This document shows positions 15,941 to 23,830 of a stretch of 64,000 nt of DNA, in pieces. Made by a program: the position numbers and the translations under genes. How positions within the stretch are numbered: position 1 is the stretch's first letter; each line of letters begins with the position of its first letter. The notes below the pieces were generated by a model, which was given only the letters and a program-made list of their open reading frames with translations, ran no database searches and was not told the DNA's origin. This DNA comes from Betaproteobacteria bacterium. GTDB lineage: Bacteria > Pseudomonadota > Gammaproteobacteria > Burkholderiales > Rhodocyclaceae. Location: assembly GCA_016709965.1 (NCBI GenBank), contig JADJLT010000001.1:496001-560000 (forward strand), given 5' to 3'.

Positions 15941-16963
15941 TTAGGCGCTTTCTGCGCCTTTTCGGTGCGTTGGCAGGTTGTTTTCGAGTTCTCGCATCAA
16001 CATCTTGATTTCCACCTCTTTCAACTCACGCGCCATGCCGCGTTTCAGTTGCGGCGGCAGGACGAACGGGCCATAGCGGACACGAATCAGGCGGCTAACG
16101 GTGCACCCGACTGCTTCGAACATGCGACGAACTTCCCGATTGCGTCCTTCGAAAATCGTGACGCGATACCAGTGATTTGCCCCCTCGCCACCACCATCCT
16201 GCAAGGAACCGAAATTGGCCCGGCCATCCTCAAGTTCGACGCCATGCAGCAATTGCTGCTGCGCCTCCAGCGTCACCTCACCCAACACGCGTACAGCGTA
16301 TTCGCGAACCAGCTCGGAACTCGGATGCATCAGTTTGTTGGCCAGATCGCCCGATGTCGTGAATAACAACAAGCCTGAGGTATTAAAATCCAGACGACCA
16401 ACGTTGATCCAGCGGCCACCCCGCATACGCGGCAACGCAGAAAATACCGACGGGCGACCATCCGGATCGTCACGCGAGACAATTTCGCCTTCCGGCTTGT
16501 GATACATCAGGACGCGGGGGGGACGTGAGCTACCGGTGAAACGGATATTGATCAGACGGCCGCCGATCTTTACCTTGTCGGTCGGCACCACGGACTGACC
16601 AATGGTCGCCACAACACCATTGACGCTGACCTTGCCGGCGCTAATCCATTCTTCCATTTCACGCCGCGAACCGACGCCCGCTTGGGCAAGAATCTTCTGC
16701 AAACGCTCCGGCTTTGCTTCAACAACCAACTTGCCGTTACGAGCCACCGTGCCGCGACTGGCCCGGCCGGTTGCTGGCAACGCCGGACGGCGCCGCGATT
16801 TGGGTGCAGGCGCCGCCTCGGCCTCCGGCACCTCGTCGTGCGCTTCAGCAGTAGCGCGGCCACGCGGGGCCGGCTTACTGCGGTCAACCGGAAATTCGGG
16901 CTTTTTTTCAAATCCGCCTGGCTTACTTCCGGAACGAAATGGTGTGCGTTTATTAGTTTTCAT
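15941..16963 (-). CDS. rluB: 23S rRNA pseudouridine(2605) synthase RluB
   Basis: 340 residues. A long basic, Pro/Lys/Arg-rich N-terminal extension (about 1-80) precedes an S4 RNA-binding domain (L-Q-K-I-L-A-Q-A-G-V-G-S-R-R at about 88-101) and the pseudouridine synthase domain. The catalytic aspartate is in G-R-L-D-F-N-T-S-G-L-L-L near residue 197. It makes pseudouridine 2605 in 23S rRNA. The ATG overlaps the scpB stop by 11 bases, the usual scpA-scpB-rluB order. The N-terminal extension contains an antisense copy of the dispersed repeat (16877-16915). RluE/RluF-type specificity is less likely given the neighbourhood. Confidence 0.9.
   Translation of the reverse strand: MKTNKRTPFRSGSKPGGFEKKPEFPVDRSKPAPRGRATAEAHDEVPEAEAAPAPKSRRRPALPATGRASRGTVARNGKLVVEAKPERLQKILAQAGVGSRREMEEWISAGKVSVNGVVATIGQSVVPTDKVKIGGRLINIRFTGSSRPPRVLMYHKPEGEIVSRDDPDGRPSVFSALPRMRGGRWINVGRLDFNTSGLLLFTTSGDLANKLMHPSSELVREYAVRVLGEVTLEAQQQLLHGVELEDGRANFGSLQDGGGEGANHWYRVTIFEGRNREVRRMFEAVGCTVSRLIRVRYGPFVLPPQLKRGMARELKEVEIKMLMRELENNLPTHRKGAESA
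16877..16915 (+). repeat. Dispersed repeat copy antisense in rluB
   Basis: Plus strand ACTGCGGTCAACCGGAAATT, then CGGGC, a T-run and TTTTCAAATCC. It lies in the variable N-terminal extension of RluB, on the opposite strand, and keeps both ends of the repeat. Confidence 0.5.
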
Positions 16964-17495
16964 AGTTCAGCTCCAATGTCTGGCTGATTTGTTCAAGCGG
17001 CGGAAGTTCGCTGACGCTTCTAAGTCCGAGATCGTCAAGAAACTGTTTAGTAGTGGCGAACAACGCAGGGCGACCGGGCGTTTCACGATGGCCAACGACA
17101 TCGATCCAACCCCTTTCTTCAAGCGTTTTGACGACGTTGGTGTTGACCGCGACGCCACGGATTTCTTCAATATCACCCCGTGTTACCGGCTGGCGATAGG
17201 CAATAATCGCCAGCGTTTCAAGTACGGCACGCGAATATTTCGGCGGCCGTTCCGGATTCAGGCGTTCAATGTAGGGCAGATATTCGGCCCGCGTGCGAAA
17301 ACGCCAGCCAGAAGCTAGCTGGATCAGCTCAACAGGACGTTCCGACCATTCCTCACGCAACTGGTCGAGCAGCTTGCGCAGGGTATCGCTCGACAGTTCC
17401 TCGTCGAACATCTTTTTCATGTCGGCAGGAGACATCGGCTCGCGCGCGGCGAGCAACGCTGCTTCAAGCACTTTCTTGACTAGGCTCGGATCCAC
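16953..17495 (-). CDS. scpB: Segregation and condensation protein B
   Basis: 180 residues from the chosen GTG at 17495. The open frame continues to a TTG at 17549, but that would overlap scpA by 86 bases. Two winged-helix domains: V-K-K-V-L-E-A-A-L-L-A-A-R-E-P at the start, and A-V-L-E-T-L-A-I-I-A-Y-R-Q-P-V-T-R near 89-105, the ScpB signature. With ScpA it forms the non-SMC part of the SMC condensin that organises the chromosome. Overlaps scpA upstream and rluB downstream. Confidence 0.93.
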   Translation of the reverse strand: MDPSLVKKVLEAALLAAREPMSPADMKKMFDEELSSDTLRKLLDQLREEWSERPVELIQLASGWRFRTRAEYLPYIERLNPERPPKYSRAVLETLAIIAYRQPVTRGDIEEIRGVAVNTNVVKTLEERGWIDVVGHRETPGRPALFATTKQFLDDLGLRSVSELPPLEQISQTLELNYEN

Positions 17496-18315
17496 CTTGA
17501 TGCACTCTGACGTAAATGGGTTGAAAGGCTTCGGTCTGCGTAATTTCAATCAGTTTTTCGCGACCGAGTTCAAGCATGGCGAGAAAATGGACCACCAGTC
17601 CGGGAACACCCATTTCCACATCAAACAGGTTTTCAAACCGGACGAATCCGCCTCTTTCCTGGAGCACACGCAGGATAATGCCCATGTGTTCGCGCACCGA
17701 CAACTCTTCTCGGCCGATCCGGTGATTCTTGTTCAGGCGGGCCTGCCGCACAACGACCATCCACGCGTTTTTCAGATCGTCGACCGAAACCTCCGGCAGC
17801 CGAACATAAAGCGATTTCTCAACCAGCGTCTCCACCCAGAAAAACTCGCGTTCAGCCTGCGGCAGCTGATTGAGATTCTGGCCGGCGATTTTCATCTGCT
17901 CGTATTCCATCAGCCGGCGAACCAGCTCGGCACGTGGATCTGCCGCCTCGTCACCCTCGCCCAGCTTTGGCCGCGGCAACAGCATGCGTGACTTGATTTC
18001 AATCAGCATGGCTGCCATAACCAGATATTCGGCAGCCAACTCCAGATTGCTGGCGTGCATGCTCTCGATGTAGTCGAGATATTGACGCGTCAGCGGTGCC
18101 ATCGGGATATCAAGGATATCGACATTGGCCTTGCGTATCAGGTACAGCAACAGATCAAGCGGCCCCTCGAACGCATCGAGCATGATCGCCAGTGCATCCG
18201 GGGGAATGTAGAGGTCCTGCGGCAAATGCTCCAGCGGTTCGCCATAGATGCGGGCGACCGGATGAAAAAGCTCCGCCGTTACCCCCGGCTCCGGCGCATC
18301 AAGAACGACGTCCAT
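17464..18315 (-). CDS. scpA: Segregation and condensation protein A
   Basis: 283 residues from the ATG at 18315, two bases after the preceding gene's stop; the longer frame to 18522 runs through that gene and is rejected. Kleisin signatures: F-E-G-P-L-D-L-L-L-Y-L-I near 49-60, D-I-L-D-I-P-M near 66-72, Y-L-V-M-A-A-M-L-I-E-I-K-S-R near 96-109. It bridges the SMC heads and recruits ScpB. Slightly longer than typical (about 250) because of an acidic N-terminal extension. Confidence 0.95.
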   Translation of the reverse strand: MDVVLDAPEPGVTAELFHPVARIYGEPLEHLPQDLYIPPDALAIMLDAFEGPLDLLLYLIRKANVDILDIPMAPLTRQYLDYIESMHASNLELAAEYLVMAAMLIEIKSRMLLPRPKLGEGDEAADPRAELVRRLMEYEQMKIAGQNLNQLPQAEREFFWVETLVEKSLYVRLPEVSVDDLKNAWMVVVRQARLNKNHRIGREELSVREHMGIILRVLQERGGFVRFENLFDVEMGVPGLVVHFLAMLELGREKLIEITQTEAFQPIYVRVHQGGSEPSQESA

Positions 18316-18317
18316 GG

Positions 18318-18608
18318 TCACGAAGCCGCCGCGCGGCCCTTGCCCTTGTAATGCAGATGCAGATTGCGAACATAGATAAACAGACTTAGCGCCTGGCCGA
18401 AAATAAATACCGGATCCTTGCGATGAATAGCATAAATGGTCAGGACAATGCCGCCGGCCAGACTGAAATACCAAAATGAGACAGGAATGACGACCATCTT
18501 GGCCTGTTCGCTGCTCCACCATTGAATGACGAAACGCATCATGAACAGTGCCTGGCCACCAAAGCCGATGCCAATCCAGATCAGCGTTTCCCAGTCATAG
18601 CCGAACAT
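18318..18608 (-). CDS. Lipid-A-disaccharide synthase N-terminal (LAB_N) domain membrane protein
   Basis: 96 residues with three predicted membrane segments (about 9-25, 38-58, 66-82). The motif W-x-x-I-G-F-x-x-Q-x-L-F-x-x-R-F-x-I-Q-W at about 11-30 is typical of the LAB_N family (PF07578), which occurs alone or fused to lipid A or glycosyltransferase enzymes. The biochemical role of the free-standing form is not established; a part in lipid A or undecaprenyl-sugar handling is a guess. Its start overlaps the trpS stop by one base and its stop is two bases before scpA. Confidence 0.8.
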   Translation of the reverse strand: MFGYDWETLIWIGIGFGGQALFMMRFVIQWWSSEQAKMVVIPVSFWYFSLAGGIVLTIYAIHRKDPVFIFGQALSLFIYVRNLHLHYKGKGRAAAS

Positions 18609-19810
18609 CAGTTGTATTCCAGACCCATGGATTCACGCACATCGCGCATGGTTTCACGGGCGTATTCGCGCGCCTTTTCACAACCGTCGGCGATGATGTT
18701 TTTAACCAACGTCGGATCATCGAGATAAACCTGAGCGCGTTCGCGCATCGGTGCCTGCTCGCGCAGGATGCCGTCGATGACCGGCTGCTTGCATTCGATA
18801 CAACCGATTCCGGCCGTCTTGCAACCCTGCTGCACCCATGCCTTGCAGGCATCGTCGGAATAGACCTGATGCAGTTGCCAGACCGGGCAGCGTTCAGGAT
18901 CACCCGGATCGGTGCGACGCACGCGATTAGTGTCGGTCGGCATGCTTTTGACCTTCTTCGCCACTGACTCTTCCGACTCTCGCAAGGTGATCGTGTTGTT
19001 ATAGGACTTCGACATCTTCTGGCCATCCAGGCCCGGCATTTTGGATGCTTCGGTCAGCAGATAGCCCGGCTCTACCAGAATCATCTTCCCGGTGCCTTCC
19101 AGGTAGCCAAACAGTCGCTCGCGGTCGGCCATCGACAAGTGCTGCACTTCGTCGAGCACAGCTTTGGCCTGCTCGATTGCGTCGCGGTCGCCATTCTGCT
19201 GAAAGCGGGTACGCATCTCTTCATAGAGACGCGCCTTCTTGCTGCCCAACTTCTTGACGGCCTCGCGCGCCTTGTCTTCGAACCCAGGCTCCCGGCCGTA
19301 CATGTGATTGAAACGACGCGCCAGTTCTCGGGTGAATTCAACGTGAGGAATCTGGTCTTCGCCAACCGGCACCTTGTCTGCTCGGTAAATCAGGATATCA
19401 GCGCTCATCAGCAGCGGATAGCCGAGGAAACCGTAAGTCGAAAGATCCTTGTTGGCGAGCTTCTCTTGCTGGTCCTTGTAGGTCGGCACACGCTCCAGCC
19501 AGCCCAAAGGCGTCATCATCGACAGCAGCAAATGCAACTCAGCATGCTCAGGCACCTTCGACTGAATGAACAGAGTCGCCTGATTGGGATCAACGCCAGC
19601 CGCCAGCCAGTCAACAACCATGTCCATGGATGCTTTTTCGATGCCCAGCGGATTGTCGTACTGCGTGGTCAACGCATGCCAGTCCGCCACAAAAAACAGG
19701 CATGGGTACTCATGCTGGAGGTTGACCCAGTTTTTTAGGACCCCGTGGTAATGGCCAAGATGCAGCGACCCGGTGGGGCGCATGCCTGAGAGAACACGTT
19801 CTGCGTACAT
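18608..19810 (-). CDS. trpS: Tryptophan--tRNA ligase
   Basis: 400 residues from the ATG at 19810 (a TTG seven codons upstream overlaps the previous gene and is less likely). Class I synthetase motifs: the HIGH-type G-S-L-H-L-G-H-Y near 14-21 and K-M-S-K-S near 221-225. It charges tRNA-Trp. The protein is of the longer (about 400 residue) form with an insertion rich in D-R-D-A-I-E-Q-A-K after residue 160, common in Betaproteobacteria. The C-terminal part has C-P-V-W-Q-L-H and four cysteines nearby, possibly a metal site. Confidence 0.95.
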   Translation of the reverse strand: MYAERVLSGMRPTGSLHLGHYHGVLKNWVNLQHEYPCLFFVADWHALTTQYDNPLGIEKASMDMVVDWLAAGVDPNQATLFIQSKVPEHAELHLLLSMMTPLGWLERVPTYKDQQEKLANKDLSTYGFLGYPLLMSADILIYRADKVPVGEDQIPHVEFTRELARRFNHMYGREPGFEDKAREAVKKLGSKKARLYEEMRTRFQQNGDRDAIEQAKAVLDEVQHLSMADRERLFGYLEGTGKMILVEPGYLLTEASKMPGLDGQKMSKSYNNTITLRESEESVAKKVKSMPTDTNRVRRTDPGDPERCPVWQLHQVYSDDACKAWVQQGCKTAGIGCIECKQPVIDGILREQAPMRERAQVYLDDPTLVKNIIADGCEKAREYARETMRDVRESMGLEYN

Positions 19811-19817
19811 ATATTGT

Positions 19818-20474
19818 TTAATAGAGACCAAAAATGAGTTCGATAGCCCACGTTGACAGATTGACCAGCGGGGTCATGACTGCGCCTAGCACACCGGTAA
19901 ACAGAAGCACCAGCAAAATCGGGAATCCCCAGCGCTCAAGCTGGGCGAATTTATATGACATCGCATGCGGCAAGAGACTGACGGCAATTCGACCGCCATC
20001 GAGCGGCGGCAACGGAAACAGGTTCAAGACCATCAGCACACAATTGATCTGAATACCCATTTCAGCCATGCGGGCCAACGGCGTACTGAAAAATTGCGGC
20101 ATCAACCAGGAAAGCTTGAAAGCCAGCGCCCAAGCGCATGCCATCAGCAGGTTGGCCCCTGGACCGGCAGCGGCGACCCAGAACATGTCTTTCTTGGGAT
20201 TACGTAGGCGACTAAAATCAACGGGCACCGGCTTGGCGTAGCCGAACAGGAAATTTCCGCCGGAAAACAGCAGAATACTGAGCGGAATCAGAATGGTTCC
20301 AACCGGATCGATATGGCGCAGTGGATTCAGACTGATTCGCCCGGCCTGCCATGCGGTCGAGTCACCAAAGTAGCGTGCCACGTAGCCGTGGGCGGCCTCA
20401 TGAAGGGTAATGGCGAAGACCAGAGGCAAGGCAAGAATCGTGATCGTCTGGACGATTGCGTTGATATCCATCAT
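19818..20474 (-). CDS. Site-2 protease family (M50) membrane protein
   Basis: 218 residues. Zinc-binding H-E-A-A-H near 25-29 in the first membrane helix and N-L-F-P-L-P-P-L-D-G-G-R near 151-162 (the LDG motif), with about five hydrophobic segments. This is the small S2P-like family that often sits between sua5/yciO-type genes and trpS in Betaproteobacteria. It should cleave within membranes; substrates are unknown. The frame opens with two ATG codons; either could be used. Confidence 0.88.
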   Translation of the reverse strand: MMDINAIVQTITILALPLVFAITLHEAAHGYVARYFGDSTAWQAGRISLNPLRHIDPVGTILIPLSILLFSGGNFLFGYAKPVPVDFSRLRNPKKDMFWVAAAGPGANLLMACAWALAFKLSWLMPQFFSTPLARMAEMGIQINCVLMVLNLFPLPPLDGGRIAVSLLPHAMSYKFAQLERWGFPILLVLLFTGVLGAVMTPLVNLSTWAIELIFGLY

Positions 20475-20477
20475 CTC

Positions 20478-21104
20478 TTAACCCAATCCAAAAGGGTCCA
20501 GAGAACCACGACCGGCGCGAATCAATTCAGGCGTGGCGCCGGTCAAATCGATCACCGTCGTCGGCTCGGTTCCGCAATGACCGCCATCGAGGATCAATTC
20601 CAGATGATCATCAAGACGATCCTGAATTTCCCAACCTTCGGTTAATGGGAACTCGTCTCCCGGCAATTGCAGCGTCGTCGTCAACAGCGGCTCATTCAAT
20701 TCCTGCAGCAGCGCCAGCGCGACAGGATGATCCGGAACGCGCAGGCCTATGGTCTTGCGTTTCGGATGCATGACCCGGCGCGGCAACTCCTTGGAGCCCT
20801 CGAGAATGAAGGTATAACTGCCTGGCGTGGTTGCCTTGAGCAGTCGGTACTGGGCATTATCGACCCGTGCAAAGTGTGCAATCTCGGAAAGGTCGCGCAC
20901 CATCAGCGTCAGATGGTGGCGATCATCGATCTGGCGAATCTGGCGAATGCGATCCAGCGCTTCCTTGTCGCCGAGATGGCAGCCAATGGCATAGCAGGAA
21001 TCGGTAGGCAAAGCGACGATCGCGCCATTACGAATAAACTCAGCTGCCTGAACCAGCAGGCGTTGCTGTGGCGATTCCGGGTGAATATGAACGATACGCG
21101 CCAC
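20478..21104 (-). CDS. YciO/TsaC-family (Sua5-YciO-YrdC) protein
   Basis: 208 residues from GTG at 21104, two bases past the PHP gene's stop; a TTG two codons earlier is also possible. The fold signature A-L-P-T-D-S-C-Y-A-I-G near 32-42 and K-T-I-G-L-R-V-P near 117-124 mark the YrdC domain. Length and pattern match the YciO branch rather than TsaC itself, so an L-threonylcarbamoyladenylate synthase activity is possible but not assured. Part of a run of closely packed minus-strand genes with the PHP protein and the site-2 protease. Confidence 0.85.
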   Translation of the reverse strand: MARIVHIHPESPQQRLLVQAAEFIRNGAIVALPTDSCYAIGCHLGDKEALDRIRQIRQIDDRHHLTLMVRDLSEIAHFARVDNAQYRLLKATTPGSYTFILEGSKELPRRVMHPKRKTIGLRVPDHPVALALLQELNEPLLTTTLQLPGDEFPLTEGWEIQDRLDDHLELILDGGHCGTEPTTVIDLTGATPELIRAGRGSLDPFGLG

Positions 21105-21106
21105 GA

Positions 21107-21946
21107 TCAAGCCACCAGTCGCCAGACCGGCTTCAAGTCTTCCGGCAATGGCGGCGCCTTGCCAAGATCGACATAACTCTCATCAGGACCATGAAAATCC
21201 GAGCCGCGTGAGGCATGGAAAGCATAGTGCCGTGCGAGACGGGCAAAGTGCAGGATATGGTCCGGCGAATGGCTGCCACAGGTCACTTCAATGCCCTGTC
21301 CGCCCACATCCTTGAAATCATCAAGGAAATGGCGCATTTCAGCACCGGACATCTTGTAGCGGCCGGGATGAGCCACGACCGCGATACCGCCAGCACCATT
21401 GATCCACTTGACCGCAGTCTCCAGACTGATCCAGCGATGATCGACATAACCAGGTTTGCCCGGCGTCAGATAATGCTGAAAAACGCTCGACACGTCGCGA
21501 GCTATGCCTATCGACACCAGATAGCGGGCAAAGTGTGCGCGGGAGATCAGGCTTGGGTTGGTCACGAAACACAAGGCCCCCTCGTAGACACCGTGGATGC
21601 CAATCGCATCAAGCGCGTCGCCCATGCGTCTGGCGCGTTCGACACGACCTGAGCGCAATTCTTCAAGGCCACCGGTCAATGCCGAATTTGCAGCGTCGAA
21701 ACCAAGGCCAACGATATGTATCGGGACACCGCGCCACTCAATGGATATTTCGACGCCATTCACAAAGCGCATGCCGACTTCTTCAGCCGTTGCTTTGGCT
21801 TGCACCAAGCCGCCGATATCATCGTGATCTGTTAACGCCCAAAGATCGACGCCATTCGCCGCGGCGCGCCGAGCGACATCCTGTGGCGGCAAGAATCCGT
21901 CAGAAACGATGGAGTGGCAGTGAAAGTCAAAATTGGCTGGCGTCAC
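21107..21946 (-). CDS. PHP-domain phosphoesterase (RNase AM / nucleoside 3',5'-bisphosphate phosphatase type)
   Basis: 279 residues from GTG at 21946; another GTG at 21982 would add 12 residues. Metal-binding motifs of the PHP superfamily: D-F-H-C-H-S near 7-12, L-T-D-H-D near 39-43, V-A-H-P-G-R-Y near 190-196 and S-D-F-H at about 251-254. This matches the YciV/TrpH family, which removes 5'-end nucleotides from rRNA precursors and hydrolyses 3',5'-bisphosphonucleotides. It is transcribed away from the gcv riboswitch. Confidence 0.85.
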   Translation of the reverse strand: MTPANFDFHCHSIVSDGFLPPQDVARRAAANGVDLWALTDHDDIGGLVQAKATAEEVGMRFVNGVEISIEWRGVPIHIVGLGFDAANSALTGGLEELRSGRVERARRMGDALDAIGIHGVYEGALCFVTNPSLISRAHFARYLVSIGIARDVSSVFQHYLTPGKPGYVDHRWISLETAVKWINGAGGIAVVAHPGRYKMSGAEMRHFLDDFKDVGGQGIEVTCGSHSPDHILHFARLARHYAFHASRGSDFHGPDESYVDLGKAPPLPEDLKPVWRLVA

Positions 21947-22023
21947 GGATAAGCAATTGAAGGCAAACGAAGAGTTTAGCACGAAGGCTGCCCGGCTTGA
22001 CCCTCCTTGTGCAGTGCAGCAGG

Positions 22024-22052
22024 TTGATTAGACCCGAGCATCCCGCTATAGT
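22024..22052 (+). promoter_or_regulatory. Sigma-70 promoter of the gcv operon
   Basis: TTGATT (-35) and TATAGT (-10) are 17 bases apart and place the transcription start at about 22059, exactly at the 5' edge of the riboswitch. No competing promoter is obvious between this point and gcvT. Confidence 0.6.
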
Positions 22053-22056
22053 GCCT

Positions 22057-22233
22057 TCCGTTCCATGGGAGAGTGCAGATTCATCTGCCGCCGAAGGCGC
22101 AAAACCACCCGAAAACGCTCAGGCAAAAGGACCGCGGAACACGGCGCAAGCCAAAAAACTCTGGAGAGCGATGGCGGCCATTGGTCGACATCCACCGATG
22201 GGGCAAATCTCTCAGGTATCGAGGACAGAGGGG
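22057..22233 (+). promoter_or_regulatory. Tandem glycine riboswitch
   Basis: Two successive aptamers. The first (about 22057-22148) has GGGAGAG, the GCCGAAGG-GCAA core and CGCTCAGGCAAAAGGACCG, closed by CCGTTCC/GGAACACGG. The second (about 22157-22233) has CTCTGGAGAG, a variable stem, CCGATGGGGCAAA, TCTCTCAGG and GGACAGAG, closed by CTCTG/CAGAG. Both carry the conserved glycine-binding core. It precedes gcvT and a terminator, the standard arrangement for glycine-induced expression of the cleavage system. Confidence 0.95.
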
Positions 22234-22272
22234 TGAAACGCAAGATGTGTGTCTTTCGTTTCACCCCTTTTT
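22230..22272 (+). terminator. Riboswitch expression platform (intrinsic terminator)
   Basis: GGGGTGAAACG (22230-22240) pairs perfectly with CGTTTCACCCC (22257-22267), followed by five T's. The 5' arm directly abuts the closing stem of the second aptamer, so glycine binding and terminator formation probably compete. This implies an ON switch acting on transcription. Confidence 0.85.
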
Positions 22273-22315
22273 CGTTTCTAGAACTGACGTTAGATAACGT
22301 CTGTAAAGGATTGAT

Positions 22316-23407
22316 ATGCTGAAGAAAACAGTTTTGAATGCCGCTCACCGCGCGATGAATGCCCGGATGGTCGATTTCGGTGGTTGGGACATGCCGGTGA
22401 ACTACGGTTCGCAGATCGAGGAACACAACGCGGTCCGCAACAACTGCGGCATGTTCGACGTGTCGCACATGTGCCCGGTTGATGTCGTCGGCCCCGATTG
22501 CCGAATTTTCCTGTCTCGCCTTGTCGCCAATGACGTGGCCAAGCTGAAGGTTTCCGGCAAAGCACTTTACGCTGCCATGCTCAACGATGCCGGCGGCGTC
22601 ATTGACGACCTGATCATCTATTTCCTGACCGACACGCGCTTCCGCGTTGTCGTTAATGCCGGCACCGCCGAGAAGGATCTGGCCTGGATGCAGGCCAAGA
22701 TTTCCGAATGGCAACTGGACGTCACCATTACCCAACGCCGCGATGGCGCAAACAACCTTGGCATCATCGCCGTGCAGGGCCCCAATGCCCGCACCAAGGT
22801 CTGGGAAGTGCTGCCGCAAGCCAAGGCTGCGACCGAAGGCCTGAAGGCTTTCTTTGCCGCTGAAATCGATCAGTATTTCATCGCCAGCACCGGCTACACC
22901 GGCGAAGACGGCTACGAGATCATGCTGCCGGCCAGTGAAGCCGAAGCGCTATGGAACCAGCTCAACGCCGCCGGCGTGGCCCCTTGCGGCCTCGGTGCTC
23001 GCGACACGCTGCGCCTCGAAGCCGGCATGAATCTCTACGGTCAAGATATGGACGAGACGGTTTCGCCGCTCGACGCCGGACTGGCATGGACGGTTTCGCT
23101 GAATACCGACCGCGATTTCGTCGGCAAGGCAGCGCTGGTTGCCAATGGCCAGCAAAAGCAGTTCCTCGGCCTGATCCTGCTCGACAAGGGCGTGCTGCGC
23201 GGCCACCAGAAGGTCATGACGCCACAGGGCGATGGTGAAATCACATCCGGCAGCTTCTCGCCGACGCTCCAGCAGTCCATCGCCCTCGCCCGCCTGCCGC
23301 TCGGCGTGCAAATTGGCGACGAAGTCGAAGTCGACATCCGTGGCAAGGCGCTCAAGGCCAAGGTCACCAAACCCGTATTCGCCCGCAACGGCAAAGCAGT
23401 CATCTAA
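22316..23407 (+). CDS. gcvT: Glycine cleavage system aminomethyltransferase (T protein)
   Basis: 363 residues. Family blocks: D-F-G-G-W-D-M-P-V at 20-28, the start of the folate-binding fold; G-A-R-D-T-L-R-L-E-A-G-M-N-L-Y-G near 226-241; and a C-terminal GCV_T barrel near 275-355. It transfers the methylene group from aminomethyl-lipoyl H protein to tetrahydrofolate, releasing ammonia. First gene behind the glycine riboswitch, with an AAAGGATTGAT ribosome binding site. gcvH follows after 23 bases. Confidence 0.97.
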   Translation: MLKKTVLNAAHRAMNARMVDFGGWDMPVNYGSQIEEHNAVRNNCGMFDVSHMCPVDVVGPDCRIFLSRLVANDVAKLKVSGKALYAAMLNDAGGVIDDLIIYFLTDTRFRVVVNAGTAEKDLAWMQAKISEWQLDVTITQRRDGANNLGIIAVQGPNARTKVWEVLPQAKAATEGLKAFFAAEIDQYFIASTGYTGEDGYEIMLPASEAEALWNQLNAAGVAPCGLGARDTLRLEAGMNLYGQDMDETVSPLDAGLAWTVSLNTDRDFVGKAALVANGQQKQFLGLILLDKGVLRGHQKVMTPQGDGEITSGSFSPTLQQSIALARLPLGVQIGDEVEVDIRGKALKAKVTKPVFARNGKAVI

Positions 23408-23430
23408 TTACCCCCATTCAGGAGAAAACC

Positions 23431-23817
23431 ATGTCCAACGTCCTCGCCAACCTCAAGTACGCCGCCTCCCACGAATGGATGCTGCTCAACGCTGATGGCT
23501 CCGTCACCATCGGCATTACCGACCACGCCCAGGAAGCCCTCGGCGACCTCGTTTTCGTCGAACTGCCGGAAGTCGGCACCCATTTCGATGCAGAGAAGGA
23601 AATCGCCGTCGTCGAATCCGTCAAGGCCGCTGCTGACGTCTATGCGCCGATCGCCGGTACCGTCACCGAAGTCAATCAGGCCGCTGCCGACGCGCCGGAA
23701 TCAGTCAACCAGGATGCCTACGCTGCCTGGCTGTTCAAGATGACCCCGGACAATGTCGCCGACCTCGACAAGATGCTCGACGCCGCCGCCTACCAGGCCG
23801 TCGCTGACGCCGCCTAA
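23431..23817 (+). CDS. gcvH: Glycine cleavage system H protein
   Basis: 128 residues. The lipoylated lysine is in V-V-E-S-V-K-A-A-A-D near residue 65, in the expected position, inside the biotinyl/lipoyl fold. It shuttles the aminomethyl group between P, T and L proteins. A strong AGGAGAAAACC site precedes the ATG. The C-terminal tail is slightly extended and Ala-rich. Confidence 0.97.
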   Translation: MSNVLANLKYAASHEWMLLNADGSVTIGITDHAQEALGDLVFVELPEVGTHFDAEKEIAVVESVKAAADVYAPIAGTVTEVNQAAADAPESVNQDAYAAWLFKMTPDNVADLDKMLDAAAYQAVADAA

Positions 23818-23830
23818 GCAAGGACAGCCC

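Noticed and set aside
17101..17140. GTTGACCGCGACG in scpB as a further dispersed-repeat copy
   Set aside because: Only the head matches; there is no A-run or ATTTTCAAA tail, and it encodes a conserved part of ScpB.
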